A stretch of DNA of 64,000 bases from Prevotella sp. (GTDB lineage Bacteria > Bacteroidota > Bacteroidia > Bacteroidales > Bacteroidaceae), in assembly GCA_017475265.1 (NCBI GenBank), contig JAFVFY010000017.1, forward strand, positions 1-64,000, given 5' to 3'. Under the pieces are notes generated by a model. The model was not told the origin of the DNA, ran no database searches, and worked only from the letters and a program-made list of their open reading frames with translations. The position numbers were made by a program, and so were the translations under genes. This document shows, piece by piece, positions 18,701-26,797 of this stretch; positions within the stretch are counted from its first letter, which is position 1; every line of letters begins with the position of its first letter.

Positions 18701-20607
18701 GTGTCTACGGTGGTAAGAATGCATTTGTCAATGCTAACGTTGATCCGTTCAAGAATGGTGAGCAGCATGTATGGGATGTTCGTCGCTTCGTGCTGAACCT
18801 GCAGCAGTGCCTGAAGAACCAGAGATGGCTTGCTTCTCTCAGCAACTATCCTAACGCCTTCGACTTCTTCTACAGCGAAATCACTGGCGACCGTGCCGCT
18901 GAGCGTATCGGCGTCCAGAAGGCTAAGCTTGGACGTCTCCATGGTGACCTCTACTTCTACACCAAGCACTGGCTCGGTGACATCGAGGAGGGTACTCCTT
19001 ACTGGCACGATGGTACTAAGGATGTTGTTGTTGATCAGTACAACCATGAGAAGATTAGCATTGAGGGCGACAAGTTCTATGCTGACAAGTATCTGATTAA
19101 GGTTTGCTACACCAAGAACCCGCTTGATACAGTTGTTTGGGCTCAGGAAGCTCAGGGTAAGCGCCACATCGGTAAGCTCGGTAAGTACCTCTTCGCTTAT
19201 AAGTATATCGAGAACCACGCTGACTATAGAGATTCTTGGACTGACAAGACTGGTGATCCTCGTACTGCTGACGATGCACTTGTGCTGAACTACACGCACT
19301 TCGACATGGCTGGTGGTGAGCTTATCGCTTGGATTGACAACTATGACACCTATCAGGCAGAGAACAGCCGCTATCCGTTCGCTAACCTCGACCGTGAGGG
19401 CAATCTGAATGAGAATGTCAATGTACACCTCAACTTCAACAGTAAGTTCGCTCAGGATCTGCTCAACCGTGCTGGTCGCTATGCTGAGAGCAACAACGGT
19501 ACACAGGATGGTTATAGCAAGGCTACTGATAATCCGTTCAGCGTATACTGCCACCTCAGCCTCTTCGAGGGCGACTGCATCCTCGCTGTCAATCCCGTCG
19601 CTTCTGAGCGTGCTGCTGGACAGGACTACATCGTTCGTCCCGACTATGTTGACAACTATGCTCTGACCGACGGTAGTGATATCCATCACTCAGCTGCTAT
19701 GAACTATGTTCCTGCAAATGGTCCTTCAATGCCTGCAGAAACCGAGTTCCATACCTTCTTCCACCGTCCCGCTGGTGTTCCTGTAATGCTGAACAATCCT
19801 GACTTCGTCGTTCGCTTCCTGCGTCCGATCAGCGTCGAGTTCCAGACACCTTGGCAGACTTCAGCTATCAACGCTGTTGAGGATGCTGTTGCAGGTAACA
19901 ACTCATTCACTGTTACTTATGTTAACATGTTCCGCAACCAGACTGGTTCGCCTTACAGCCGCATCTTCCCGATGGATTGGCGTAACTACACTCAGGTGAA
20001 GGATCAGAAGGATTGGATCCAGTACTATCAGGGTAAGATGAATCCTGGTGTGTTCAACGACAACGCTAATGATGGTGTTACCGTTTGGAACCAGGCTCCT
20101 TGGAAGCGCACCGTTTCTAATGGCTTCGGCTACATCAACGGCTTCAAGTACATGGATCTCGATCGTAGCTCTATCAACCGTGGCTCTAACATGATGTTCT
20201 ACAACTGGAACAACTGGGTATACACTCCGAACACCAGCGACACTTATGCTGACAGCTGGAACGAGATGAACGTTGTTCCTATGGTTGACCACATGCTGAC
20301 CAACTATGACGGTACTGAGGGCTTCCTGAGCAAGAACATTGCTATCATGGATCTCCAGATCACTCACAACATTGATCCGACCACTGGCAATATCAAGAGC
20401 ACGACCTTCACTTACACGAATGATCTCGTGAACCGCGGTCCGTTCGACATCTTGATTCCTGTGACTGTGAAGTATGCTTGGGGTGACATCACTACCACTG
20501 GTAAGTGGGAGAGCACCAACAACATCCAGCGCACGAACGATCGTTACTTCCACAACGCCAACATGAACTACATCAAGGTTCACTTTGGTCCTACGATCGC
20601 CAACTAA
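15775..20607 (+). CDS. very large coiled-coil surface lipoprotein (PL29-N-terminal-like)
   Basis: A 1610-residue protein of unknown function. The signal peptide ends at QSC, and the acidic KDYDGD that follows resembles the lipoprotein export signal that sends Bacteroidota lipoproteins to the cell surface. Residues 25-270 are alanine/glutamate-rich heptads (long coiled coil). The remainder is Tyr/Asp/Asn-rich and beta-like with no domain I recognise. The SCKDYDxDI start is shared with proteins annotated as PL29-lyase N-terminal domain, but no lyase domain is visible. Codon use is extremely biased and even over the whole length, and the promoter is strong, so I infer an abundant, possibly S-layer-like, product. 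The ATG at 15763 is an alternative start. A strong terminator follows. Confidence 0.8.
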   Translation: MKKQFFSKLLMAAMFVSAVGSFQSCKDYDGDIAKIEQNASVLQGQVTSLENALNTAKSELAAAQAAADKAVKAAEEAAKNGADANAVAKEAKEAVDALAKTAVLQENIEALEKAINDVKAIAEGKVDQKTLDAEIAKVAGRIDAIDPVLNQLTEGIAEVATLKGQIESNKKEAAEAIEALQADMAAQKAVIENFTNDVTAKLSFLSEESIMTMLEAKIAEAESSIMKLQERLDQIDANSNSISEIKSQLESMQASINGAVEKMDNVSPYFSTLNVMVDNALTSLVLKPTLYYGGIEAVEAIHGQYQPLGFSIYYADEDYNADRTGDENALNNEYDPNNTTNWRDWESAGYAATSTNAYDITYEYAPKNDLIYKYPTIDAYYHINPKHLTRAEIGDIAINTEDLTYVNTTQTRAERNSYDIALDVCGPQVYKIEDGLLHAYFTNSADMWHRIELYGSPVGGQVTVVSLEATAPTADGTRTVTSDWGAVARVHQHGYCLADNDATITHYETYPHIDKPQDTDCGMMDAQQYTWTEEHVSSDDATRETKYNRDIVHVYRQARWAIENPYTHTLKWDGTAVDLDQVIEVHALHHYYDSGDREYDLPVDIEKLGFARKYTIVNYQYPETQGININGTEESQHAHIEDGHLLKANFITNGKRDITKTSRTSIGREPLVMIELIDTLDEMAWNPDHMNWEAVVKDHNPRHNLVAVGFIKFKIVDETDPTLLNVKIDLQNENMYASCAGDTILTNWYEVEEQILDAIKVKGLSISKSEFESNYILRGVAGEEYPFRELIMSGAIPSINGQVYVPYTRKTQIIGTRQNWVSSVDLSRSENWVLPQVVLNGDITEYDEYPLRPNMEQRFVDPDRYGNIIYTTYDWLHRETNLIGVTFTAEQMLQQLVKRDHEGVYLDSLGNKVAYLSEADFYPYVDTKVAAKLVDPNHNGWPEVTICFQVRVHLNKATMNRPSRANENGNWYSIAGVYGGKNAFVNANVDPFKNGEQHVWDVRRFVLNLQQCLKNQRWLASLSNYPNAFDFFYSEITGDRAAERIGVQKAKLGRLHGDLYFYTKHWLGDIEEGTPYWHDGTKDVVVDQYNHEKISIEGDKFYADKYLIKVCYTKNPLDTVVWAQEAQGKRHIGKLGKYLFAYKYIENHADYRDSWTDKTGDPRTADDALVLNYTHFDMAGGELIAWIDNYDTYQAENSRYPFANLDREGNLNENVNVHLNFNSKFAQDLLNRAGRYAESNNGTQDGYSKATDNPFSVYCHLSLFEGDCILAVNPVASERAAGQDYIVRPDYVDNYALTDGSDIHHSAAMNYVPANGPSMPAETEFHTFFHRPAGVPVMLNNPDFVVRFLRPISVEFQTPWQTSAINAVEDAVAGNNSFTVTYVNMFRNQTGSPYSRIFPMDWRNYTQVKDQKDWIQYYQGKMNPGVFNDNANDGVTVWNQAPWKRTVSNGFGYINGFKYMDLDRSSINRGSNMMFYNWNNWVYTPNTSDTYADSWNEMNVVPMVDHMLTNYDGTEGFLSKNIAIMDLQITHNIDPTTGNIKSTTFTYTNDLVNRGPFDILIPVTVKYAWGDITTTGKWESTNNIQRTNDRYFHNANMNYIKVHFGPTIAN

Positions 20608-20655
20608 GAATTGTCAAGTTTCTGTCCCCATACAAGGACAAAACTCATAACTAAG

Positions 20656-20695
20656 AAAGGGGTGTATGGCATACAATGTTATGCACCCCTTTTAA
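20656..20695 (+). terminator. Rho-independent terminator
   Basis: 12-bp stem (20656-20667 with 20681-20692, one G-U pair), 13-nt loop and a short T tract, 49 bp after the stop of the large lipoprotein gene. Confidence 0.85.
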
Positions 20696-20714
20696 TTATT
20701 AACTCTCTAGACAC

Positions 20715-21230
20715 ATGAATTACAAAAACATTCGTATTTTCGTTCTGGTAGCTATTTCCGCTCCTCTTTTCCTCTTCTCCTGCGTTGGTGAGAAGAAAGA
20801 CGGCGGTAGTGTCAAGGAAGATATTAACATGCCTAGGATGACTCTTGACTCTCAGGACACTATTATCGTTGACCAGCTTGCTACTGAGTTTATTGAGCAC
20901 CTGAAGAATAAAGAGTATGAAGATGCTATTTCGATGCTTTATTATCTGCATCCTGATTCAAGTATCGTGCCTATGCCTCGAAATCTAGCTATTCGTCAGG
21001 AGCAGATTTTCCGTACTTTCCCTGTCCTGGATTATCGGTTTGAGAGCATCCGCTTCCGCACCGAGACGGATTGTCAGGTGAAGTTCAACATCACGTTCGC
21101 TCGTAGTGCTGAGGGCGAGGATCGTACTACTTCCCTTTACCTCCAGCCAATTCGTCGTGATGGACAGTGGTATCTCACCGTCCGTGATTCTTCATCGCCT
21201 GCCGGTTCTGTTTCCCGGATTGAGAACTAA
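20715..21230 (+). CDS. small lipoprotein of unknown function
   Basis: A 171-residue protein with signal peptide and lipobox LFSC near residue 23, followed by a Gly/Lys/Glu-rich linker. The mature part (residues 45-165) alternates helix and strand, with an N-terminal DQLATEFIEHLKNKEYEDAI reminiscent of small NTF2/SnoaL-like or DUF-type lipoproteins, but I do not recognise a family. Codon use resembles the preceding large lipoprotein gene, and it sits 107 bp behind it beyond a terminator. It has its own terminator directly after the stop. A partner role for the upstream surface protein is possible but unsupported. Confidence 0.7.
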   Translation: MNYKNIRIFVLVAISAPLFLFSCVGEKKDGGSVKEDINMPRMTLDSQDTIIVDQLATEFIEHLKNKEYEDAISMLYYLHPDSSIVPMPRNLAIRQEQIFRTFPVLDYRFESIRFRTETDCQVKFNITFARSAEGEDRTTSLYLQPIRRDGQWYLTVRDSSSPAGSVSRIEN

Positions 21231-21235
21231 TAATA

Positions 21236-21273
21236 TATCGGGCCGTGATATGCTTCACGACCCGGTATTTTTT
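21236..21273 (+). terminator. Rho-independent terminator
   Basis: A 13-bp stem with one mismatch (21236-21248 with 21255-21267), 6-nt loop, then six Ts. Confidence 0.88.
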
Positions 21274-21298
21274 CTACTTCCAGCACCATTTTAATACT

Positions 21299-22237
21299 AT
21301 GTATTATCCACTCTTTGCCCTTTGGTACGCTTTATCGCTTCTGCCCTTTTGTGTACACTACGTGTTGAGTGACCTGCTCTACGTCATTGTATACCGTTTG
21401 CTTGGTTACCGTCGCGATGTCGTACGGAATAATCTGTCCACTTCGTTTCCTGAGAAAAGCCAGGAGGAGCTTCTTCAGATAGAGCGAGGTTTCTATCACT
21501 CTCTTTGCGACTATTTCGTTGAGACGGTGAAGATGATTTCCATGAGTCGTGAGCAGATGCGTCGTCATATCGTGTTCAAAGGTGCTGAAGTGGTTAACGA
21601 GAGTATTGAGGCTGGCCAGCCAGTGGCAGCTTTCATGGGTCATACTTTCAACTGGGAGTGGGTGGCCTCACTTCCTATGTGGGTGAGTCCTAAAGCACAG
21701 TGTGGACAGTTATACCATGCATTGGAGAATAAGGCTTTCGACAGACTTTTTATTCATCTCCGCCAGCGTTGGGGAGCGGTCAGTATTGTTCTTACCGACA
21801 TTTTGCGTAAGACCATCGAGTTCAAGCGTCAAGGCAAGGCTACGGTCATTGGCTACGTGGGCGACCAGGTGCCGCATTGGAACAACATCCATCACTGGTG
21901 TCAGTTCCTCAACCACGATACGCCCGTCATGACTGGCACCGAGCGTATAGCGCGCAAAAACCATCAGGCAATCGTCTATATCGACATACGTCGTCTACGT
22001 CGTGGCTACTACGAGTGTGAATTCCGCCTTATCACCCGACATCCTGAGCTGATGCCTGAGTATGATCCAACAGACATCTACCATCGTATGCTTGAGGAGA
22101 CCATCCGTCGACAGCCAGAACTGTGGCTTTGGAGCCACAATCGTTGGAAGCGTACCCGCGAAGAGTTCAATGAGCGTTTTGAGGTTGTTGACGGGAAAGT
22201 CATCGAGAAACAACAGCTTTGTGATTCCAAGCAATGA
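21299..22237 (+). CDS. LpxL/HtrB-family lipid A acyltransferase
   Basis: A 312-residue inner-membrane lysophospholipid acyltransferase. The N-terminal hydrophobic segment (LFALWYALSLLPFCVHYVL) anchors it. The HX4E active-site motif is HTFNWEW near residue 115. A later conserved block is GYVGDQVPHWNN, followed by TGTERIARKN. Members add secondary acyl chains to lipid A, or to other lipids in some Bacteroidota. The start at 21299 avoids the terminator at 21236-21273 that the longer in-frame start would overlap. It is convergent with the histidine kinase gene, 29 bp apart. Confidence 0.9.
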   Translation: MYYPLFALWYALSLLPFCVHYVLSDLLYVIVYRLLGYRRDVVRNNLSTSFPEKSQEELLQIERGFYHSLCDYFVETVKMISMSREQMRRHIVFKGAEVVNESIEAGQPVAAFMGHTFNWEWVASLPMWVSPKAQCGQLYHALENKAFDRLFIHLRQRWGAVSIVLTDILRKTIEFKRQGKATVIGYVGDQVPHWNNIHHWCQFLNHDTPVMTGTERIARKNHQAIVYIDIRRLRRGYYECEFRLITRHPELMPEYDPTDIYHRMLEETIRRQPELWLWSHNRWKRTREEFNERFEVVDGKVIEKQQLCDSKQ

Positions 22238-22266
22238 CTATTGCGTGGCACATCATCATCAATTAA

Positions 22267-23184
22267 TCATGGCAGCGTAAATACGAAGCGGGCACCGCCG
22301 GTGTAGTTGGTATCGAGCACGATGTCACCTCCCAGGCGGCGGGCGATGCTACGGGCAACGGTGAGGCCAATGCCTGTTCCGTCGTAGTATTCGTCGAGCT
22401 GCACGAACTCGTCGAAGATGTGCTCTGCTTCCTCTGGTGGCACGCCGATGCCGTTGTCTTCGACGACAAAGGCCAGTTTGTCGCCCTGCAGCTCCATGCC
22501 TAGCACTACCTTCCCTTCCTTCACCGTCTTGCCGGCAGCGATGTCTGCCTCAGCCGGATGTGTGAATTTCCGTGCATTGTCGAGCAGCAGTGACAGGGCA
22601 CGTGTTGCCTGTTCCAGATTGGTGTGTAGTATCACCGTGTCGGCACCCTCGGCTATCTTCATGTCGAAGGTCAGATGGTCGGCTACGGTGATACCACTCT
22701 CGTCGGCAGCTTGTGCGGCCACTTGCACCCCCGGCACGTCGTCGTTGCGCTCAATTTCTGTCTGGCTGCTGGCATCGGCAAGTTCCAGCATCTTCTTCAC
22801 CAAAGAGGTGATGCGGTTGGTGTTGTCGCTGATGCCGTGGGTCACCTCCTCACGGGTGGTGTCGTCTAGCTCCATCCCCGGGGTGGTGAGAATCTGGGTG
22901 AACCCGCTGAGAATGTTCAATGGCGTGCGTATTTCGTGAGAGATTTGCTGTATGAAATCGGTCTTCATACGCGATGACTCCTCAGCTCGTGCACGCGCTT
23001 TGTCCAGTTCTTTGTTGGTTTCCTCCAGTTGGTGGTAGGTTTCCTCCAGCTTGTCGTAGAGCAGCAACGACTCTTGATAGCCTTCCGACATACTGTCGAA
23101 ATTTTGCTCCAGCAGCGCGTTCTCCTCCTTGAGGTGCTGCAGTTCGTCAAGTACCCGCTGATATTCTTCCTGTGTGACTTGCAT
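22267..23184 (-). CDS. cytosolic histidine kinase of the partner-switching operon
   Basis: A 305-residue kinase with no membrane segment. Residues 1-80 form a coiled coil (EELQHLKEEN-type heptads), HisKA has ISHEIRTPLNILSGF, and the HATPase has N-box LDNARKF, G1 VEDNGIGVPPEEAE, and G2 GTGIGLTVARSIARRLGG. No PAS or receiver domain is present. ATG at 23184 follows the STAS stop by 7 bp; the longer frame begins with TTG. As last gene of an operon with phosphatase, anti-sigma-like kinase and STAS protein, it is likely to feed into or respond to the same switch (inference). Confidence 0.88.
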   Translation of the reverse strand: MQVTQEEYQRVLDELQHLKEENALLEQNFDSMSEGYQESLLLYDKLEETYHQLEETNKELDKARARAEESSRMKTDFIQQISHEIRTPLNILSGFTQILTTPGMELDDTTREEVTHGISDNTNRITSLVKKMLELADASSQTEIERNDDVPGVQVAAQAADESGITVADHLTFDMKIAEGADTVILHTNLEQATRALSLLLDNARKFTHPAEADIAAGKTVKEGKVVLGMELQGDKLAFVVEDNGIGVPPEEAEHIFDEFVQLDEYYDGTGIGLTVARSIARRLGGDIVLDTNYTGGARFVFTLP

Positions 23185-23191
23185 TTCCTTC

Positions 23192-23506
23192 TTAATTCGT
23201 TGCTTTCTGCTCAACGGTCATAAACTTGGTGAATCCCGTCATGGCCAGCACCTTGTAGATTTCAGGATTAACGTTGGTCATCTTGAACTGCCCCTTCGAC
23301 ATCATCACCTTGCGCATCGTCTTCTGTATGATGCGCAACCCTGAGCTAGCCATATAGTTCAACTCCGAGCAATCCATTACCAGGTCGATGTTCGGCTCAC
23401 TGAACACTGGCTCAATGTCTTGTTCAAACTGTTCAGCGTTCATCGTGTCGATACGCTTGTCGGTCTTAATGATGGTCTTACCACCTTCTTTCAAAATCTG
23501 TGTCAT
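23192..23506 (-). CDS. STAS-domain anti-sigma factor antagonist
   Basis: A 104-residue single-domain STAS protein. The phosphorylatable serine lies in LNYMASSGLRII, the standard SpoIIAA/RsbV context, after the strand LVMDCSE. In characterised systems the RsbW-like kinase phosphorylates this serine and the SpoIIE/RsbU phosphatase removes it, changing which partner is bound. All three parts are encoded consecutively here. 36 bp after the RsbW-like gene. Confidence 0.9.
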   Translation of the reverse strand: MTQILKEGGKTIIKTDKRIDTMNAEQFEQDIEPVFSEPNIDLVMDCSELNYMASSGLRIIQKTMRKVMMSKGQFKMTNVNPEIYKVLAMTGFTKFMTVEQKATN

Positions 23507-23542
23507 ATTTTGGTTCTCCTTTTATTTTATTTCAATGATTGT

Positions 23543-23956
23543 TTAGTCTTTCAGTTCTTTCTTCATCGTCAGTAGGTTTTTACCTTCCAGCCGCTGATAG
23601 GTTACTTGATTCATAATGTTCTTCATGATGTAGATACCCATTCCGCCGAGGTCGCGCTCTGCGGGATTGATTTCCACATTAAAATCTTCTTTCATCGTTG
23701 GGTCGAATTCCTTCCCCTGATCTGACAGCATAAAGGTTAGTTCTTTGCCGTCGCTCTCTGCCACTAGTTCTATGTGGGCATCTGTTCCCTTAGGATAGGC
23801 GTAGAAAATGATGTTCGACACCATTTCCTCCAGTACGAGGTTCAGGTTCATCTGCATTTCCATGCTGAGTCCCAGTTCTTCGCAGATTTCCTCGATGAAC
23901 TGTTCCACATGTTCCAGTTCGGCGATTTGGTTTTTAATGTTTATTACCTTTCTCAT
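23543..23956 (-). CDS. RsbW/SpoIIAB-like serine kinase (HATPase_c_2)
   Basis: A 137-residue GHKL ATPase without a phosphoacceptor histidine. The N-box reads NLVLEEMVSNIIFYAY, the G1 region SDQGKEFDPT, and the G2 region GGMGIYIMKNIMNQVTY. This is the profile of anti-sigma serine kinases, which phosphorylate the STAS partner. Bacteroidota lack sigma-B, so its second binding partner is unknown. It lies 15 bp downstream of the phosphatase gene in one operon. Confidence 0.9.
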   Translation of the reverse strand: MRKVINIKNQIAELEHVEQFIEEICEELGLSMEMQMNLNLVLEEMVSNIIFYAYPKGTDAHIELVAESDGKELTFMLSDQGKEFDPTMKEDFNVEINPAERDLGGMGIYIMKNIMNQVTYQRLEGKNLLTMKKELKD

Positions 23957-23971
23957 ACCTAATAGGCTTTT

Positions 23972-26074
23972 TTACTTTGTTTCTATCTTAATGCACATCA
24001 TCGTGAGGTCATCGTTGGGTTCGGCACCGTTGCGGTGCAAGCTTACTGCTTCGGCCATTGTCTCAACTACCTGCTGGGCAGAGGCAAATTGTGTCTGTCT
24101 TAGCAGGTCAAGCACACGTTCGTCGCCCAACTGTATCTGTTGACTGTTCTCGGCCTCGTTAAGTCCGTCAGTATAGATAAACAGCGGGCGTCCTTTGATG
24201 GTTTCTATCTCCTCTCCTTCATACTTCAGCCCTGGCCAAAGGCCAAAGGGCGCATTGGATTCCATGTCGAGGAAGTCGCCTTTGTTCTCCCCGCCGCCGA
24301 TGACGGGCGGATTATGTCCTGCGTTGCAGAAGTCGAGGTGTCCTGTCTTTAGGTCAATGAGCCCCAAAAAGAACGTGACGAACATGCCGTTCTCGCTATC
24401 GTCGTCGCAGAGGGCATCATTTATTCGTGTACAAATCTCGGTGGGCATGAGCAGCTGGGCGGCAAGCGTACGGAAGAGTTGGGTGGTTTGCGCCATTAAC
24501 AGCGATGCCGGTACTCCCTTTCCGCTGACATCGCCAACAGCGAAGTAGAGCTTGTCGCTACTGAGCACGTAGCCATAGAGGTCGCCACCCACCTCCTTGG
24601 CAGGAGTCATCGAGGCATACATGTCGAGCCCTTCGCGCTTGGGGAACGTGCTGGGCACCATCGACATCTGTATGTGGCGGGCGATCTTAAGCTCGTTTTC
24701 CATCAGCTCCTGAGCAGATTTCACCTTGGCGTATCGCTTGGCGGCACGGTGGCGTACAAGGGTGAAGATGCTGAAGAATATGAAAAGGGACACGATGGCG
24801 AAGATGAGGCCGACGTTGCGCTGCTGAGAGAGCTCTGTCCGCTGGTGTGCTATCTGTGCCTCTTTCTCCTGTGTCTCGTAGATGGTGGCCAGCTCGGCGG
24901 CGGCGTCGTTCTTCTGCGCTTCGATGGCAGGTGCTATCAGCGAGGCAATCTTTGCTGCTACGGCCAGGGCGGAGTCCTTTCGACCAGCCTTGTAATTAAA
25001 CTCGAACTTGGGGAAAAGATAGGTCCTGATGACTTCGAGGTTTGGCTCCATGTTCCATTCGGCTGCGATGCGGTCAAAGTCCTGGAAGATGTCGGCCGCC
25101 TCGGCATTGCGACCAACACTACTCAGATAGTTGCACGAGAAAATACGCGCCTCGTCGGTCTTCGAGTATTCCGTCTTCAGGAATTCCTCGAAATCCTTGG
25201 CCGCCTCCTCCTTTTTTCCTTGGGCAAGTAGTATCTCTGAACGTTTCAAGGAAGTTTGCCCGTTTATCTGATCCACAAAAGCGGAGTCAGCTCCCGGCTG
25301 TTTCTTGTACCAAGAGAGCAACAAGTCGCAACGGTCAATCCATTTCTGCTGCTCATGGAGTGTTTCTATGCCATTATACACGGAGGATATATTGGTCACC
25401 CCGATAATGCAACTGCGGAAATAGGTAAGATTGACATCCTCCTTTTCCATATACCTCTTGTAGTATTGGTATGCCTGTTCGAAGCTCTTTTCTGCCTCGT
25501 CCATCCGGTTCAGCTCCTTTTGGCAACCGCCAATGACGGTGAGAAGGTTACCCTTCCTGTCCGATGTTATGTCGGGGTCCTGTGCGATACAGGTAAAGGC
25601 GGGCAGCGCTACACGCAGGGCTTCCTCATATTGGTTCAACGACATGTAATAGCTAGCCAAGCTGCTAGCGGCCCTGCTATATAATTTAGGCTCCTCGTCG
25701 GCATCGTTAGTCTCGACTATCTTCTTCAGATACTCATATGACTCCTTCGAGTCTCCTCGGTTGGTGTATGCCAAGGCCCTGTAAAAGTCTGCCTTGATGG
25801 GTGGCAGAAGATTCTCGTCGGTGAGGCTGTCTGTCAATTCAATGATGCGCTCCACGTCGCCAGTTCTGGCCACAGCGCGCACCATCTCCTCCGCTGCCAA
25901 GCTTAGTGAGTCGGCCACGCTGCTATTATTGCCTTGCGTCCTGCCGTTTTGGCAAGCCGTCAAGTTCAGTAGCAATGCAGACAGCACTATCACTAACGCG
26001 GTATCGTATAGCTTCACGATACCGTTCACCCGATGGTGGATGTCCTGCAATATGTTGTTAAACCATTTCTTCAT
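23972..26074 (-). CDS. SpoIIE/RsbU-family PP2C phosphatase with TPR sensor region
   Basis: A 700-residue envelope protein. An N-terminal hydrophobic segment ends in a lipobox-like LNLTAC (about residues 28-41). Helical TPR-type repeats fill 60-410. A transmembrane helix (GLIFAIVSLFIFFSIFTLV) follows, then a coiled linker and the PP2C domain (about 470-700). Metal-ligand motifs are KEVGGDLYGY, AVGDVSGKGVPASL, CNAGHNPPV, YTDGLNEAEN and NDDLTMM. It should dephosphorylate the STAS protein encoded downstream, with the periplasmic TPR region as probable sensor. First gene of the operon; promoter at 26112-26142. Confidence 0.92.
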   Translation of the reverse strand: MKKWFNNILQDIHHRVNGIVKLYDTALVIVLSALLLNLTACQNGRTQGNNSSVADSLSLAAEEMVRAVARTGDVERIIELTDSLTDENLLPPIKADFYRALAYTNRGDSKESYEYLKKIVETNDADEEPKLYSRAASSLASYYMSLNQYEEALRVALPAFTCIAQDPDITSDRKGNLLTVIGGCQKELNRMDEAEKSFEQAYQYYKRYMEKEDVNLTYFRSCIIGVTNISSVYNGIETLHEQQKWIDRCDLLLSWYKKQPGADSAFVDQINGQTSLKRSEILLAQGKKEEAAKDFEEFLKTEYSKTDEARIFSCNYLSSVGRNAEAADIFQDFDRIAAEWNMEPNLEVIRTYLFPKFEFNYKAGRKDSALAVAAKIASLIAPAIEAQKNDAAAELATIYETQEKEAQIAHQRTELSQQRNVGLIFAIVSLFIFFSIFTLVRHRAAKRYAKVKSAQELMENELKIARHIQMSMVPSTFPKREGLDMYASMTPAKEVGGDLYGYVLSSDKLYFAVGDVSGKGVPASLLMAQTTQLFRTLAAQLLMPTEICTRINDALCDDDSENGMFVTFFLGLIDLKTGHLDFCNAGHNPPVIGGGENKGDFLDMESNAPFGLWPGLKYEGEEIETIKGRPLFIYTDGLNEAENSQQIQLGDERVLDLLRQTQFASAQQVVETMAEAVSLHRNGAEPNDDLTMMCIKIETK

Positions 26075-26096
26075 AGGTTCTCATTCGAGTCGTAGC

Positions 26097-26312
26097 TTAG
26101 TTTCTGTGCTGCAAAGTTACGAATAATAGCTGAAAGTGCAAAACTTTCTCCCTTTTTTCTCTTTTTCCCTTTGTTTTTTTAGCTTTCTCAATGTAAATGT
26201 TTTCGGATAGGTCTGCTATGGGAAAAACCTGGCACAGGCTCATGTACCGGGCAACTACTTCATCAAATCTCTTTCTCTTTTCAAGTGCAATCTCGCCCAT
26301 CAGCGAGCCCAT
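26097..26312 (-). CDS. possible small helical protein
   Basis: A 71-codon frame with plausible helical composition (MGSLMGEIALEKRKRFDEVV) but a low-complexity Lys/Arg tail that runs across the promoter of the next operon. It continues in the same frame as the DUF5053 gene: only the TAG at 26355-26357 and 14 open codons separate them. It could be a separate gene, the decayed C-terminal part of the upstream gene, or chance. Confidence 0.35.
   Translation of the reverse strand: MGSLMGEIALEKRKRFDEVVARYMSLCQVFPIADLSENIYIEKAKKTKGKREKREKVLHFQLLFVTLQHRN
26112..26142 (-). promoter_or_regulatory. promoter of the partner-switching operon
   Basis: Minus strand TTTG (26142-26139), 19 bp, TAACTTTG (26119-26112). 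The leader to the ATG at 26074 would be about 32 nt. Confidence 0.8.
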
Positions 26313-26354
26313 CTCATTGGTCAGTCTTTCAATCTTTGTTCGCCTCTCTTTGAA

Positions 26355-26750
26355 CTAAAACGCCAGTGCAGCAAGTGAGAGCTGCTTGCTGATATCCTGG
26401 AGGGCGGCGCGGAACTGCCTACGCTCGTCCTCGGTGAAGGCGGCCTGCTTGCCATTGACAGTGTTACCATTCACCTTCTGCATGAGCCATCCGCGTGACT
26501 TGCCGAAGTATTTCTTGGCAATGTAGCTAAACGATATGGCCTCTGGCACGTCTCCCATCTTGGCCAGCCTTGCACGGGCAATCATCTCCTCGCCCTCGGC
26601 AAGCACCTTGTCAAGGCCGTCGACGAACTGATTAACACCTTCTTCAAGTTCATCTCCAGACAATGCCGTTGCATGTGGCCGCTGTTCTGTTATTTCCTCA
26701 AAATATGCCCTTATCTTCGGGTCTTTGATACTGTTTACTGGATTCTCCAT
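26355..26750 (-). CDS. DUF5053-like protein
   Basis: A 131-residue cytosolic protein with the pattern of DUF5053: SFSYIAKKYFGKSRGWLMQK, then NGNTVNGK and a C-terminal ALQDISKQL helix. The central part resembles a helix-turn-helix, but no function is established. It follows a 61-residue ORF by 47 bp and shares its promoter. Such genes are usually found singly or as duplicates in Bacteroidales. The assignment rests on recalled family appearance. Confidence 0.7.
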   Translation of the reverse strand: MENPVNSIKDPKIRAYFEEITEQRPHATALSGDELEEGVNQFVDGLDKVLAEGEEMIARARLAKMGDVPEAISFSYIAKKYFGKSRGWLMQKVNGNTVNGKQAAFTEDERRQFRAALQDISKQLSLAALAF

Positions 26751-26797
26751 AATTTTGTTTTTTTAGTCCCCACTACAGAAAGAGTGGGGATTGTTAA

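Noticed and set aside
16444-19689. Open frame of 1081 codons antisense to the large lipoprotein gene
   Set aside because: It is produced by the strong codon bias of the sense gene; composition is Val/Ile/Leu/Ser-rich without domains, signal or promoter.
22267-26074. A sigma factor gene belonging to the partner-switching operon
   Set aside because: Neither flank encodes a sigma factor; the neighbours are an acyltransferase and a small DUF5053 operon.
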